Assembly: GCF_036170895.1 (NCBI RefSeq)
Contig: NZ_CP108036.1
Span: forward strand, 5,883,501-5,947,500
Source of the DNA: Streptomyces erythrochromogenes
Lineage (GTDB): Bacteria > Actinomycetota > Actinomycetes > Streptomycetales > Streptomycetaceae
Reading direction: 5' to 3'
DNA: 64,000 nt
Position 1 is the stretch's first letter. Each line of letters opens with the position of its first letter. Below the pieces are notes generated by a model, which made no database searches, was not told the origin of the DNA, and worked only from the letters and a program-made list of their open reading frames with translations. The position numbers and the translations under genes are program-made. Positions 1 to 8,726 of the stretch are shown piece by piece.

Positions 1-133
1 GCGACTGTGCCACGGCGCGCTTCGGCGTAGGGCGGCCCTTCGGGGCCTGCGGGTCACGGGGCTGCGAGAGGTCGGCGCTCACCTTGTCGGTGGCGGCGGC
101 CTTCTCTTCCTTGGAGGAGCGGCTACCAAACAC
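1..133 (-). CDS. DUF3043 domain protein, N-terminal part
   Basis: Only the first 44 codons lie in the window; the gene continues past the left edge. The start is GTG at 133, giving a very basic, hydrophilic N-terminus (MFGSRSSKEEKAA, then a Q-PRDPQAPKGRPTPKR stretch) of the kind that precedes the membrane part of actinobacterial DUF3043 proteins. Function is unknown. There is no Shine-Dalgarno; a TAGGCT -10 box ends 8 nt before the GTG, which suggests a leaderless mRNA. It is divergent from pspA. The family call rests on recalled resemblance of the N-terminus only. Confidence 0.7.
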   Translation of the reverse strand, partial: MFGSRSSKEEKAAATDKVSADLSQPRDPQAPKGRPTPKRAVAQS

Positions 134-141
134 AAAACCCA

Positions 142-147
142 AGCCTA
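142..147 (-). promoter_or_regulatory. -10 box of leaderless DUF3043 promoter
   Basis: TAGGCT on the minus strand lies 8 nt upstream of the GTG at 133 with no ribosome binding site between. The rest of 148-415 is the divergent spacer to pspA. There a TACTGT at 354-359 could be the pspA -10 box; nothing else is recognisable in it. Confidence 0.45.
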
Positions 148-415
148 CGTGGTTGCGGCCACCGGCCCCACCCCGGTGGGGAACGATCCGGCAACGGCGG
201 GCGTCCTTCCCTGTGCACGGTCCGAGCAGCGGGGCCCGCCGTCCGTACGGTCGGGGACCCACCTACTCCTCACGCCTGATACGGCGGAGGCGTAGTCGTC
301 CTGGAGGAGGAGCGCATCCGTCCTCGAACAGTGCGGTAATGGAGACAGGGCCCGTACTGTGGGTTCTGTCGGTGACCTGGAGCACAGTCCGTCTAGAAGG
401 GGGCGCGCGAAGCCC

Positions 416-1210
416 ATGAGCGGTGTCATGAAGCGTATGGGGATGATCTTCCGCGCGAAGGCGAACAAGGCCCTTGACCGGGCCGAGGACCCGCGCGAAA
501 CCCTCGACTACTCGTACCAGAAGCAGCTCGAACTGCTGCAGAAGGTACGCCGCGGCGTCGCCGACGTGGCGACGTCCCGCAAGCGCCTCGAACTGCAGCT
601 GAACCAGCTGCAGGGGCAGTCCGCCAAGCTGGAGGACCAGGGCCGCAAGGCCCTCGCCCTGGGCCGCGAGGACCTGGCTCGTGAGGCCCTGTCCCGTCGT
701 GCCTCGCTCCAGCAGCAGGTCAGCGACCTGGAGGTGCAGCACCAGACCCTCCAGGGCGAGGAGGAGAAGCTGACGCTGGCCGCGCAGCGGCTCCAGGCGA
801 AGGTGGACGCCTTCCGCACGAAGAAGGAGACCATCAAGGCCACCTACACCGCGGCCCAGGCCCAGACCCGGATCGCGGAGTCCTTCTCCGGCATCTCCGA
901 GGAGATGAGCGACGTCGGCCTGGCCATCCAGCGCGCCGAGGACAAGACCGCCCAGCTGCAGGCCCGGGCCGGCGCGATCGACGAGCTGCTGGCCTCCGGC
1001 GCCCTCGACGACCAGAGCGGCCTCGGCTCCAAGGACGACATCCAGGCCGAGCTGGACCGGCTGTCGGGCGGCACGGACGTGGAGCTGGAGCTCCAGCGGA
1101 TGAAGGCGGAGCTGGCCGGCGGCCCGTCCGCCCAGCAGCAGGCCATCGAGGGCGGCGCCCAGGGCAACGCCCAGCAGCCGCAGACCCAGCACCGGTTCGA
1201 CAAGCAGTAG
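416..1210 (+). CDS. pspA: Phage shock protein A (PspA/IM30 family)
   Basis: 264-residue, almost entirely helical protein that should bind the inner face of the membrane and help keep it intact under envelope stress (family knowledge). It starts MSGVMKRMGMIFRAKANKA, the usual amphipathic PspA N-terminus, followed by long charged coiled coil (about residues 25-190) rich in Q, E, K and R heptads, and ends in a Q/G-rich tail. The ATG at 416 has an AGAAGGGGG purine tract about 12 nt upstream; extension to the GTG at 359 is unlikely. It is followed after 12 nt by its partner pspAA, so the two probably form one operon. Confidence 0.93.
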   Translation: MSGVMKRMGMIFRAKANKALDRAEDPRETLDYSYQKQLELLQKVRRGVADVATSRKRLELQLNQLQGQSAKLEDQGRKALALGREDLAREALSRRASLQQQVSDLEVQHQTLQGEEEKLTLAAQRLQAKVDAFRTKKETIKATYTAAQAQTRIAESFSGISEEMSDVGLAIQRAEDKTAQLQARAGAIDELLASGALDDQSGLGSKDDIQAELDRLSGGTDVELELQRMKAELAGGPSAQQQAIEGGAQGNAQQPQTQHRFDKQ

Positions 1211-1222
1211 GACGGGGCCGTC

Positions 1223-1501
1223 ATGATCGTCCGCATCATGGGGGAAGGCCAGCTGGACGTGGCCGACAGCCACTTCGCCCAGCTCAACAAGCTGGACGAC
1301 GAGCTGCTCGCGGAGATGGAGGGCGGCGACGAGGAGGGCTTCCGGCGCACCCTGGGGGCGCTGCTCGAAGCCGTCCGACGGCTGGGCGCGCCGCTCCCGG
1401 ACGACGCCCTGGAGCCGTCCGAGCTGATCCTGCCGGGGCCCGACGCGAGCCTCGACGAGGTCAGGCAGATGCTCCGCGACGACGGCCTGATCCCGGGCTG
1501 A
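1223..1501 (+). CDS. pspAA: PspA-associated protein PspAA
   Basis: 92-residue acidic protein beginning MIVRIMGEGQLDV, with the short beta-rich N-terminus and acidic C-terminal helix (LDEVRQMLRDDGLIPG) of the PspAA domain found beside actinobacterial PspA. It lies 12 nt after pspA and before a strong terminator, so it should be co-expressed. Its biochemical role is not established; by context it is a cytoplasmic partner of PspA. Confidence 0.88.
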   Translation: MIVRIMGEGQLDVADSHFAQLNKLDDELLAEMEGGDEEGFRRTLGALLEAVRRLGAPLPDDALEPSELILPGPDASLDEVRQMLRDDGLIPG

Positions 1502-1513
1502 GACCGGACGCAC

Positions 1514-1564
1514 CGACACGACGACGGGCCCTCCCCTGCCGGGGGAGGGCCCGTCGTCGTGTCG
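1514..1564. terminator. Bidirectional terminator between pspAA and membrane protein gene
   Basis: A long perfect hairpin with arms of more than 20 bases reading CGACACGACGACGGGCCC and onward, around a short TGCC loop. It lies 12 nt after the pspAA stop and 23 nt before the stop of the convergent gene, so it can serve both transcripts. Confidence 0.85.
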
Positions 1565-1586
1565 TGTGTGCCGGTCCGTCCACCGC

Positions 1587-2363
1587 TCACTCCGGCGGCG
1601 CCGGCGGCTTCTCCAGGGGCACCGGCCGCGGGTCCGGGGCGCCGCCGATGAAGTCCTCGAACCTGCGCCGCCGCCGCGTCCAGCGCCGGTCGTGGTGGAA
1701 GGCCCGCAGCCCGGCCTTGGCCCGGGCGCGCGGCCGGTTCACGTAGAACCGCTTGGCGTACGGGGAACCGGGCCGGGCCAGCCGGATCGCGCCGACCAGC
1801 GCCACGAAGGGGATGACGACGCCGAAGAGCGCGGTGCGGGCCTTGCCCTTCCACAGGGCGAGCAGCGCGAGACAGAAGTTGCCGGCCGCGTTCATCACGA
1901 CCAGCCCGCGGCTCTGGCGCTCCTCTGGGGTCAGGTCGTTCACCCCGAAGGGCACGAACCCGCCCAGTACCAGGGCCACCACCGCGGCCGTCACGACCAC
2001 GATCTCCACGCTCTTGCGGCCCTGCTCGCTCCAGTAGACGTCGTCGAGGTGCAGGATCAGCGCGAACTCGTCCAGGACCAGCCCCGCGCCCAGCCCGAAG
2101 ATCACGGCCGAGAGGGCCGCGCCGAAGCCGTTGCGGGCGCTGCCGATCGCACCGAAGCCGCCGATGATCACGAGGATCACTCCCGGCACCACGTGGTGGA
2201 TGTGCAGGCCGCCCGGGGTGACGTTCTTGAAGGGGCCGCGGCCGGCCCGGATCGTACGCGTGATCACGCGGGTGACCAGGAACGACGTCACGAAGGACAC
2301 CAGGGCGAGCAGCATGGGCAGCTTTCCTGGCTCGATGATGTTCCGATACCACCAGTGACCCAT
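1587..2363 (-). CDS. Conserved integral membrane protein of unknown function
   Basis: 258 residues with about six predicted membrane segments and a basic, proline-rich cytoplasmic tail (ARRTRRRRRFEDF-type, ending in PPAPPE). I do not recognise a named function. Conserved-looking polar residues cluster in or next to membrane segments: H54-x-H56-H57 (GGLHIHHVVPG), D98-E99 and H105-x-D107-D108 (LVLDEFALILHLDDVYW), which could form a metal site. It is convergent with pspAA and divergent from cobS. The start is ATG at 2363. Confidence 0.8.
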   Translation of the reverse strand: MGHWWYRNIIEPGKLPMLLALVSFVTSFLVTRVITRTIRAGRGPFKNVTPGGLHIHHVVPGVILVIIGGFGAIGSARNGFGAALSAVIFGLGAGLVLDEFALILHLDDVYWSEQGRKSVEIVVVTAAVVALVLGGFVPFGVNDLTPEERQSRGLVVMNAAGNFCLALLALWKGKARTALFGVVIPFVALVGAIRLARPGSPYAKRFYVNRPRARAKAGLRAFHHDRRWTRRRRRFEDFIGGAPDPRPVPLEKPPAPPE

Positions 2364-2419
2364 CCCACTGACTCCCTATTTGGAACGTAATGGGTAATTT
2401 ACCGCCCGCTCCGAGCGGG

Positions 2420-2425
2420 TAGCGT
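2420..2425 (+). promoter_or_regulatory. -10 box of leaderless cobS promoter
   Basis: TAGCGT ends 8 nt before the ATG at 2434 and there is no Shine-Dalgarno in between, so the transcript probably begins at or next to the start codon. Confidence 0.4.
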
Positions 2426-2433
2426 TCGCGCCG

Positions 2434-3255
2434 ATGACAGATTCGTTCGACGGTCCGCCCCTGACGCCGCCCCCGGAACGCGCCTCGTTCCGCGACGGCG
2501 TCCGCTTCGCCTTCGGCACCCTCACCGTGCTGCCCGCCCGCATCACCCGCTGGGACCGCCCCGCGGCCCGCACCGGAATGGCCTGCGCCCCGCTCGCCGG
2601 ACTGGTCGTCGGCGCGCTCGCGGCCGTTCCCGGAGTGCTCCTGCTGCTGCTCGGCGCCGGACCGCTGCTCGCGGCGGCCGTCACCGCCGCCGTACCGGCG
2701 GCGCTGACCCGGGGACTGCACCTGGACGGACTGGCCGACACGGCGGACGGCCTCGGCAGCGCCAAACCGGCCGACGAGGCACTGCGCATCATGAAGAAGT
2801 CCGACATCGGACCCTTCGGCGTGATCGCCCTGGTCGTCGTCCTGCTCGTGCAGACGGCCGCCCTCTTCGAGCTGTACGCCGAGAGCTGGGTCCGCGGCGC
2901 CCTCGCCGCCGTCATCGCCGCCGTCACGGCCCGCCTCGCCATGACCCTGGCCTCCCGCGAGGGCGTCCCGCCCGCCCGGCCCGAGGGGCTCGGCGCCGCG
3001 GTCGCCGGGGTCGTCCCGCGCCCGGTGGCCGTCGCCCTCGCGGCCCTCGTCACCGCCGCGGCCGCCGCGGCCGCCCTCCCGACCGGCCTGCCCGCCGCGG
3101 CCCGGTCCGCGGCGGCGGTCCTCGCCGCCCTGCTCGCCGCGGAACTGCTGCTCCGCCGCTGCGTACGCCGCTTCGACGGGGTCACCGGCGACGTGTTCGG
3201 CGCCCTGGCCGAGGTGGCGGCGACCACCGCGCTCGTCGTCCTCGCCCTGGGCTGA
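2434..3255 (+). CDS. cobS: Adenosylcobinamide-GDP ribazoletransferase (cobalamin synthase)
   Basis: 273-residue membrane enzyme that joins alpha-ribazole to adenosylcobinamide-GDP, the last assembly step of cobalamin synthesis. The family signature is present: RGLHLDGLADTADGLGS (about residues 91-107, acidic Mg-binding residues), KKSDIGPFGV (about 118-127) and the C-terminal RRFDGVTGDVFGA (about 244-256). Several Ala/Leu/Val-rich membrane segments fill the rest. It stands alone here, without cobT or cobU. A TAGCGT box close to the ATG suggests a leaderless start. Confidence 0.95.
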   Translation: MTDSFDGPPLTPPPERASFRDGVRFAFGTLTVLPARITRWDRPAARTGMACAPLAGLVVGALAAVPGVLLLLLGAGPLLAAAVTAAVPAALTRGLHLDGLADTADGLGSAKPADEALRIMKKSDIGPFGVIALVVVLLVQTAALFELYAESWVRGALAAVIAAVTARLAMTLASREGVPPARPEGLGAAVAGVVPRPVAVALAALVTAAAAAAALPTGLPAAARSAAAVLAALLAAELLLRRCVRRFDGVTGDVFGALAEVAATTALVVLALG

Positions 3256-3345
3256 GCCCTCCCGGCCGCAGGCCGCCCCGTCCCGTCCCGTCCGGTCCGA
3301 CGGGACCCCCGTCCGGACCGGAACCGGCCCGCGTACGCTCACCCC

Positions 3346-4092
3346 GTGGACCACACTCCGACGGACCTGCCCCCCGCCGCGCCCGGCACTCCCATCAAGG
3401 TGCTGCTCGCCGACGACCAGGCCCTGCTGCGCAGCGCCTTCAGGGTGCTCGTCGACTCCGAGCCCGACATGGAGGTCGTCGGGGAGGCTTCCGACGGGGC
3501 GCAGGCCTTCGCCCTCGCCCGGAGCGAACGCCCCGACGTCGTGCTGATGGACATCCGGATGCCCGGCACCGACGGGCTCGCCGCCACCCGCATGATCAGC
3601 GCCGACCCGGAACTCGCCGCCGTGCGCGTGGTGATGCTGACGACCTTCGAGGTGGACGAGTACGTGGTCTCCGCGCTGCGGGCGGGCGCCTCCGGCTTCC
3701 TCGGCAAGGGCGCCGAGCCCGAGGAGCTGCTCAACGCCATCCGCGTCGCCGCCGCCGGTGAGGCGCTGCTCTCCCCGGCCGCCACCAAGGGCCTGATCGC
3801 CACCTTCCTCGCCCAGGGCGGCGGCGCCGACCCGGCCGCCGCCGGCACCTCGGCCGGGGTCCACGCGGAGCGGCTCGCCGCGCTGACCGTCCGGGAGCGC
3901 GAGGTCCTCGTACACGTCGCCGCGGGCCTGTCCAACGACGGCATCGCCGGACGGCTGGAGGTCAGTCCCCTCACCGTCAAGACGCACGTGAACCGGGCCA
4001 TGGCCAAGCTCGGCGCCCGCGACAGGGCCCAATTGGTGGTCATTGCCTACGAATCGGGACTCGTCCGGCCCCGCGTGGAGTCGGGGGAGTAG
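3346..4092 (+). CDS. NarL/FixJ-family response regulator (orphan)
   Basis: 248-residue two-domain regulator. The receiver domain covers about residues 17-135, with acidic pair D23-D24, phospho-acceptor D69 (VVLMDIRMPG), T99 and K121. The LuxR-type helix-turn-helix covers about 178-240 (LTVREREVLVHVAAG, then SPLTVKTHVNRAMAKLG). No histidine kinase gene adjoins it, so it is an orphan in this window. It stands 138 bp upstream of the RND transporter, a candidate target. The GTG start has no ribosome binding site, but TACGCT at 3334-3339 lies 6 nt upstream, fitting a leaderless mRNA. Confidence 0.92.
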   Translation: MDHTPTDLPPAAPGTPIKVLLADDQALLRSAFRVLVDSEPDMEVVGEASDGAQAFALARSERPDVVLMDIRMPGTDGLAATRMISADPELAAVRVVMLTTFEVDEYVVSALRAGASGFLGKGAEPEELLNAIRVAAAGEALLSPAATKGLIATFLAQGGGADPAAAGTSAGVHAERLAALTVREREVLVHVAAGLSNDGIAGRLEVSPLTVKTHVNRAMAKLGARDRAQLVVIAYESGLVRPRVESGE

Positions 4093-4099
4093 CCGCGCA

Positions 4100-4116
4100 G
4101 TAGTGCCGTGTACTAC
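4100..4116 (+). promoter_or_regulatory. Candidate operator between regulator and RND gene
   Basis: Inverted repeat GTAGT-N7-ACTAC just after the response regulator stop and about 114 bp before the transporter start. It is short and could be chance; it is listed because its position would suit autoregulation or control of the transporter. Confidence 0.3.
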
Positions 4117-4229
4117 GGACGCGGTATGCCGCACATAAGGACGGCACCTGCGAGCGACGAAACCGGCCCGCCGCATGGGACAGGGTGGGAGTGCCCTCGC
4201 GTTCGTCACTGCAGAGAGATCCCATACCC

Positions 4230-7200
4230 ATGTCCTGGCTGTCCCGCTTCAGCCTTGCCCAAAGGGCGTTGGTCGGCCTCGTGTCGATCGTCGCGCTCCT
4301 CTTCGGCGCCATAGCCATTCCGCAGCTCAAGCAGCAGCTGCTGCCCTCCATCGAACTCCCGATGGTGTCCGTGCTCGCGCCGTACCAGGGCGCCTCGCCC
4401 GACGTGGTGGAGAAGCAGGTCGTCGAACCGATCGAAGCCATGCTCAAGGGCGTCGACGGCATCACCGGCATCACCTCCACCGCCAGCGAGGGCAACGCCC
4501 TCATCATGGCCACCTTCGACTACGGCGACAGTGGCACCAAGCAGCTCGTCGCCGACGTCCAGCAGGCCGTCAACCGCGCCCGCGTCCGGCTGCCCGCCGA
4601 CGTGGACCCGCAGGTGGTGGCCGGTTCCACCGACGACATCCCGACGGTGATCCTCGCCGTCACCTCCGACAAGGACCAGCAGGCCCTCGCCGACCAGCTC
4701 GAGAAGTCCGTCGTGCCCGTCCTCTCGGACATCGAGGGCGTCGGCCAGGTCAGCGTCGACGGCGTCCAGGACCTCCAGGTCACCGTCACCCCCGACGAGG
4801 CCAAGCTCGCCGCCGCCGGCCTCGACGGCTCCGCCCTCGCCCAGGGCCTCCAGGCGGGCGGCGCCGCCGTCCCCGCCGGCTCCTTCGACGAGGCGGGCAA
4901 GAACCGCACCGTCCGCGTGGGCAACGGCTTCACCTCCCTCACCCAGGTCGAGGACCTGCGGCTGAGCCCCGCCCCGGGGAAGCCCGCGGTCCGCCTCGGC
5001 GACGTCGCAGTCGTCAAGCAGGAGCCGGCCAAGGCCGTCTCCATCACCCGCACCAACGGCAAGCCCAGCCTCGCCCTCGTCCTGACCATGGACAAGGACG
5101 GCAGCGCCGTCGCCATCTCCGACGCCGTCAAGGACAAGCTGCCCGAGCTGCGTTCCACGCTCGGCGCCGGCGCCGAGCTGACCGTCGTCAGCGATCAGGG
5201 CCCGGCCGTCGCCAAGTCCATCTCCAGCCTCACCACGGAGGGCATGCTCGGCCTGCTCTTCGCGGTGATCGTGATCCTGGTCTTCCTGGCGTCGCTGCGC
5301 TCGACGCTGGTCACGGCGGTCTCCATCCCGCTGTCCGTGGTCCTCGCGCTCATCGTGCTGTGGACCCGCGACCTGTCGCTCAACATGCTGACCCTCGGCG
5401 CGCTGACCATCGCCATCGGCCGGGTCGTCGACGACTCGATCGTGGTCCTGGAGAACATCAAGCGCCACCTCGGCTACGGCGAGGAGCGCGAGGCCGCGAT
5501 CATCACCGCGGTCAAGGAGGTCGCCGGCGCGGTCACCTCCTCCACGCTCACCACCGTCGCCGTGTTCCTGCCCATCGGCCTCACCGGCGGCATGATCGGC
5601 GAGCTCTTCGGCTCCTTCTCGCTCACCGTCACCGCGGCCCTGCTGGCCTCGCTGCTCGTCTCGCTGACGGTCGTTCCGGTGCTCTCGTACTGGTTCCTCA
5701 GCGCGCCCAAGGGCGTCACGCCCGGGGACGCCGAGAGCGCGGCGCAGGCCCGGCGCGAGGCCGAGGAGAAGGAGGCGCGCAGCCGCCTCCAGCGCTTCTA
5801 CGTCCGCGTCCTGGGCTTCGCCACCCGGCGCCGCCTGACCAGTGTGGCCATCGCGGTGGTCGTCCTCCTCGGCACCTTCGGCATGACCCCCCTGTTGAAG
5901 ACCAACTTCTTCGACCAGGGCGAGCAGGACCTCCTGACGGTCAAGCAGGAGCTCGCCCCGGGCACCTCGCTGGCCGCCTCGGACGAGGCGAGCCGCAAGG
6001 TCGAGAAGGTGCTGGGCTCGGTCGGCGGCGTCAAGAGCTACCAGGTCACCGTCGGCTCCTCCGGCTTCCTCGCGGCCTTCGGCGGCGGCACCGGCTCCAA
6101 CCAGGCCTCCTACCAGGTCACCCTGAAGGACGCCGGCGACACCGAGGCCGTGAAGAAGCGGATCGAGGACCAGCTGGCCGCCCTCGACGGCATCGGCGAG
6201 ACCCGCGTCGCGGCCGGCGACGCCTTCGGCAGCCAGAACCTCAGCGTGGTCGTCAAGGCCGGCGACGGCGAGGTCCTCGCCAAGGCCGCCGAGCAGGTCC
6301 GCGCCGAGGTGGCCGAGCTCGACAACGTCACCGACGTGCAGAGCGACCTGTCCCAGTCCGTGCCCCGGATCTCGGTGACCGCCACCCCCAAGGCGGCGGA
6401 CGCCGGCCTGAACCAGGCCGCGATCGGCGCGATCGTCGCCCAGGCCGTCCGCGGCAACCCGGCCGGCAAGGCCGTACTGGACGACACCGAGCGGGACATC
6501 GTCATCAAGTCCGCGCAGCCGGCCACCACCCTGGCCGAACTGCAGGCGCTCCCGGTCGGCCCGGTCAGGCTCGGCGACATCGCCGAGGTCAAGGAGGTCC
6601 CCGGCCCGGTCGCGATGACCCGGATCGACGGCGCCCGCGCCGCGACCATCACCGCGCGCCCGCAGGGCGACAACACGGGCGCGGTCAGCGCCGAACTGCA
6701 GACGAAGCTCAAGGCCCTGGACCTGCCCGCCGGCGCCACGGCCTCCATCGGCGGCGTCTCCGAGGACCAGGACGAGGCGTTCGGCTCACTCGGCCTCGCC
6801 ATGCTCGCGGCCATCGCGATCGTGTTCATGCTGCTGGTGGCGACCTTCCGCTCGCTCGTCCAGCCGCTGATCCTGCTGGTGTCCATCCCGTTCGCGGCGA
6901 CCGGCGCGCTCGGCCTGCTCCTCGTCACCGGCACCCCGATGGGCGTCCCGGCGATGATCGGCATGCTGATGCTCATCGGCATCGTCGTGACCAACGCGAT
7001 CGTCCTGATCGACCTGGTCAACCAGTACCGCGCCCAGGGCCTCGGCGTCGTCGAGGCGGTCGTCGAGGGCGGCCGGCACCGTCTGCGCCCGATCCTCATG
7101 ACGGCCCTGGCGACGATCTTCGCGCTGCTCCCGATGGCGCTCGGCGTCACCGGCGAGGGCGGCTTCATCTCGCAGCCGCTCGCCGTCGTGGTGATCGGCG

Positions 7201-7355
7201 GCCTGGTCAGCTCGACCCTGCTGACGCTGCTCCTGGTGCCGACCCTCTACACGATGGTCGAGCTCCGCAAGGAGCGCCGCCGCGCCAAGAAGACGGCCCG
7301 CCTGACGGTGGTGCCGCCGCAGGACCAGCCGGAGGAGACCCCGGCCAAGGTCTGA
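4230..7355 (+). CDS. RND-family (HAE1-type) transporter permease
   Basis: 1041-residue AcrB/MexB-like proton-driven transporter, expected to have 12 membrane helices and two large extracytoplasmic loops. The N-terminal helix (SLAQRALVGLVSIVALL) is followed by the pore-domain sequence QLLPSIELPMVSV. Helix 4 carries the proton-relay pair D401-D402 (AIGRVVDDSIVVLENI), matching AcrB D407-D408. The second half repeats the fold (FMLLVATFRSLVQPL, MLIGIVVTNAIVLIDLVNQYR). No membrane-fusion or outer-membrane partner is encoded nearby, as usual in actinobacteria. Substrate unknown. ATG 4230 follows a GAGAGA ribosome binding site. Confidence 0.93.
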   Translation: MSWLSRFSLAQRALVGLVSIVALLFGAIAIPQLKQQLLPSIELPMVSVLAPYQGASPDVVEKQVVEPIEAMLKGVDGITGITSTASEGNALIMATFDYGDSGTKQLVADVQQAVNRARVRLPADVDPQVVAGSTDDIPTVILAVTSDKDQQALADQLEKSVVPVLSDIEGVGQVSVDGVQDLQVTVTPDEAKLAAAGLDGSALAQGLQAGGAAVPAGSFDEAGKNRTVRVGNGFTSLTQVEDLRLSPAPGKPAVRLGDVAVVKQEPAKAVSITRTNGKPSLALVLTMDKDGSAVAISDAVKDKLPELRSTLGAGAELTVVSDQGPAVAKSISSLTTEGMLGLLFAVIVILVFLASLRSTLVTAVSIPLSVVLALIVLWTRDLSLNMLTLGALTIAIGRVVDDSIVVLENIKRHLGYGEEREAAIITAVKEVAGAVTSSTLTTVAVFLPIGLTGGMIGELFGSFSLTVTAALLASLLVSLTVVPVLSYWFLSAPKGVTPGDAESAAQARREAEEKEARSRLQRFYVRVLGFATRRRLTSVAIAVVVLLGTFGMTPLLKTNFFDQGEQDLLTVKQELAPGTSLAASDEASRKVEKVLGSVGGVKSYQVTVGSSGFLAAFGGGTGSNQASYQVTLKDAGDTEAVKKRIEDQLAALDGIGETRVAAGDAFGSQNLSVVVKAGDGEVLAKAAEQVRAEVAELDNVTDVQSDLSQSVPRISVTATPKAADAGLNQAAIGAIVAQAVRGNPAGKAVLDDTERDIVIKSAQPATTLAELQALPVGPVRLGDIAEVKEVPGPVAMTRIDGARAATITARPQGDNTGAVSAELQTKLKALDLPAGATASIGGVSEDQDEAFGSLGLAMLAAIAIVFMLLVATFRSLVQPLILLVSIPFAATGALGLLLVTGTPMGVPAMIGMLMLIGIVVTNAIVLIDLVNQYRAQGLGVVEAVVEGGRHRLRPILMTALATIFALLPMALGVTGEGGFISQPLAVVVIGGLVSSTLLTLLLVPTLYTMVELRKERRRAKKTARLTVVPPQDQPEETPAKV

Positions 7356-7394
7356 CCGGCCGGGTGGGCCGAGCTGCTCGGCCCACCCGCCCGA

Positions 7395-7456
7395 ACGCCG
7401 GAGAGAGAAGAGGGGCGGCTCCCGTACGGGAGCCGCCCCTCTTCTCTCTCCGGCGT
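7395..7456. terminator. Bidirectional terminator between RND gene and nadA
   Basis: Perfect 29-bp inverted repeat (7395-7423 with 7428-7456) around a GTAC loop; the arm begins ACGCCGGAGAGAGAAGAGG. It separates two convergent genes. Confidence 0.92.
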
Positions 7457-7483
7457 CTGCGGGCTCAGCCGCGCCGTCGCCCC

Positions 7484-8662
7484 CTACGGGAGGGCGAGCA
7501 TGCGCTCCAGCGCGAGCTTCGCGAAGCTCTCCGTCTCCTTGTCGACCTGGATCTGGTTGACGAGGGTGCCCTCGGCCAGCGACTCCAGCGTCCACACCAG
7601 GTGCGGGAGGTCGATGCGGTTCATCGTCGAGCAGAAGCAGACCGTCTTGTCGAGGAAGACGACTTCCTTGTCCTCGGCAGCGAATCGGTTCGCCAGACGG
7701 CGGACCAGGTTCAGCTCGGTGCCGATGGCCCACTTGGAGCCGGCCGGAGCCGCCTCCAGCGCCTTGATGATGTACTCCGTCGAGCCGACGTAGTCCGCGG
7801 CCGCCACGACCTCGTGCTTGCACTCGGGGTGGACCAGGACGTTCACGCCGGGGATGCGGGCGCGGACGTCGTTGACCGAGTCGACCGAGAACCGGCCGTG
7901 GACCGAGCAGTGCCCGCGCCACAGGATCATCTTGGCGTTCCGCAGCTGCTCGACGGTGAGGCCGCCGTTCGGCTTGTGCGGGTTGTAGAGCACACAGTCG
8001 TCCAGGGACATGCCCATGTCGCGGACGGCGGTGTTGCGGCCCAGGTGCTGGTCCGGGAGGAAGAGGATCTTCTCGCCCTGCTCGAACGCCCACTCCAGGG
8101 CCTTCTTCGCGTTGGACGAGGTACAGATCGTGCCGCCGTGCTTGCCGGTGAAGGCCTTGATGTCGGCGGAGGAGTTCATGTACGAGACGGGCACCGTGGT
8201 GTCGGCGATGCCGGCCTCGGTCAGCGCGTCCCAGCACTCCGCGACCTGCTCGGCGGTGGCCATGTCGGCCATCGAGCAGCCGGCGGCCAGGTCCGGCAGG
8301 ACCACCTTCTGGTCGTCCGAGGTCAGGATGTCCGCGGACTCGGCCATGAAGTGGACGCCGCAGAAGACGATGTACTCGGCCTCCGGCTTGGCGGCCGCGT
8401 CCTTGGCCAGCTTGAAGGAGTCACCGGTGACGTCGGCGAACTCGATGACCTCGTCACGCTGGTAGTGGTGGCCGAGGATGAAGACCTTGTCCCCGAGCTT
8501 CTCCTTGGCCGCGCGGGCGCGCTCCACGAGGTCCGGGTCGGACGGCGAGGGCAGGTCGCCGGGGCACTCCACCCCGCGCTCGCTCTTGGGGTCGGCCTCA
8601 CGGCCGAGCAGCAGCAGGGCAAGGGGCGTCGGCTGGACGTCCAACGGCTGGGCGGTGGTCAC
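7484..8662 (-). CDS. nadA: Quinolinate synthase NadA
   Basis: [4Fe-4S] enzyme that condenses iminoaspartate with dihydroxyacetone phosphate to quinolinate in de novo NAD synthesis. The 392-residue protein contains FILGHHYQRDEVI, FCGVHFMAESADIL, the PDLAAGCSMAD motif, MNSSADIKA and, near the C-terminus, KTVCFCSTMNRI; cysteines in the CGVHF, GCSMAD and VCFCSTM motifs are the likely cluster ligands. The GTG at 8662 is preferred because AGGG lies 8 nt upstream; a GTG at 8671 is too close to that site. nadB and nadC are not in the window. Confidence 0.94.
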   Translation of the reverse strand: MTTAQPLDVQPTPLALLLLGREADPKSERGVECPGDLPSPSDPDLVERARAAKEKLGDKVFILGHHYQRDEVIEFADVTGDSFKLAKDAAAKPEAEYIVFCGVHFMAESADILTSDDQKVVLPDLAAGCSMADMATAEQVAECWDALTEAGIADTTVPVSYMNSSADIKAFTGKHGGTICTSSNAKKALEWAFEQGEKILFLPDQHLGRNTAVRDMGMSLDDCVLYNPHKPNGGLTVEQLRNAKMILWRGHCSVHGRFSVDSVNDVRARIPGVNVLVHPECKHEVVAAADYVGSTEYIIKALEAAPAGSKWAIGTELNLVRRLANRFAAEDKEVVFLDKTVCFCSTMNRIDLPHLVWTLESLAEGTLVNQIQVDKETESFAKLALERMLALP

Positions 8663-8726
8663 GACACGCACCCTTTCTGTTCTGCGACGAGGGATTTCAG
8701 GATCATCGCTTCGACTTCTCGTCTAC

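Noticed and set aside
844..4209. Very long minus-strand open frame opposite pspA, cobS and the response regulator
   Set aside because: It crosses several well-identified plus-strand genes and a terminator, and its protein is low-complexity Gly/Arg/Ala with no domains. High-GC third-position bias keeps antisense frames open.
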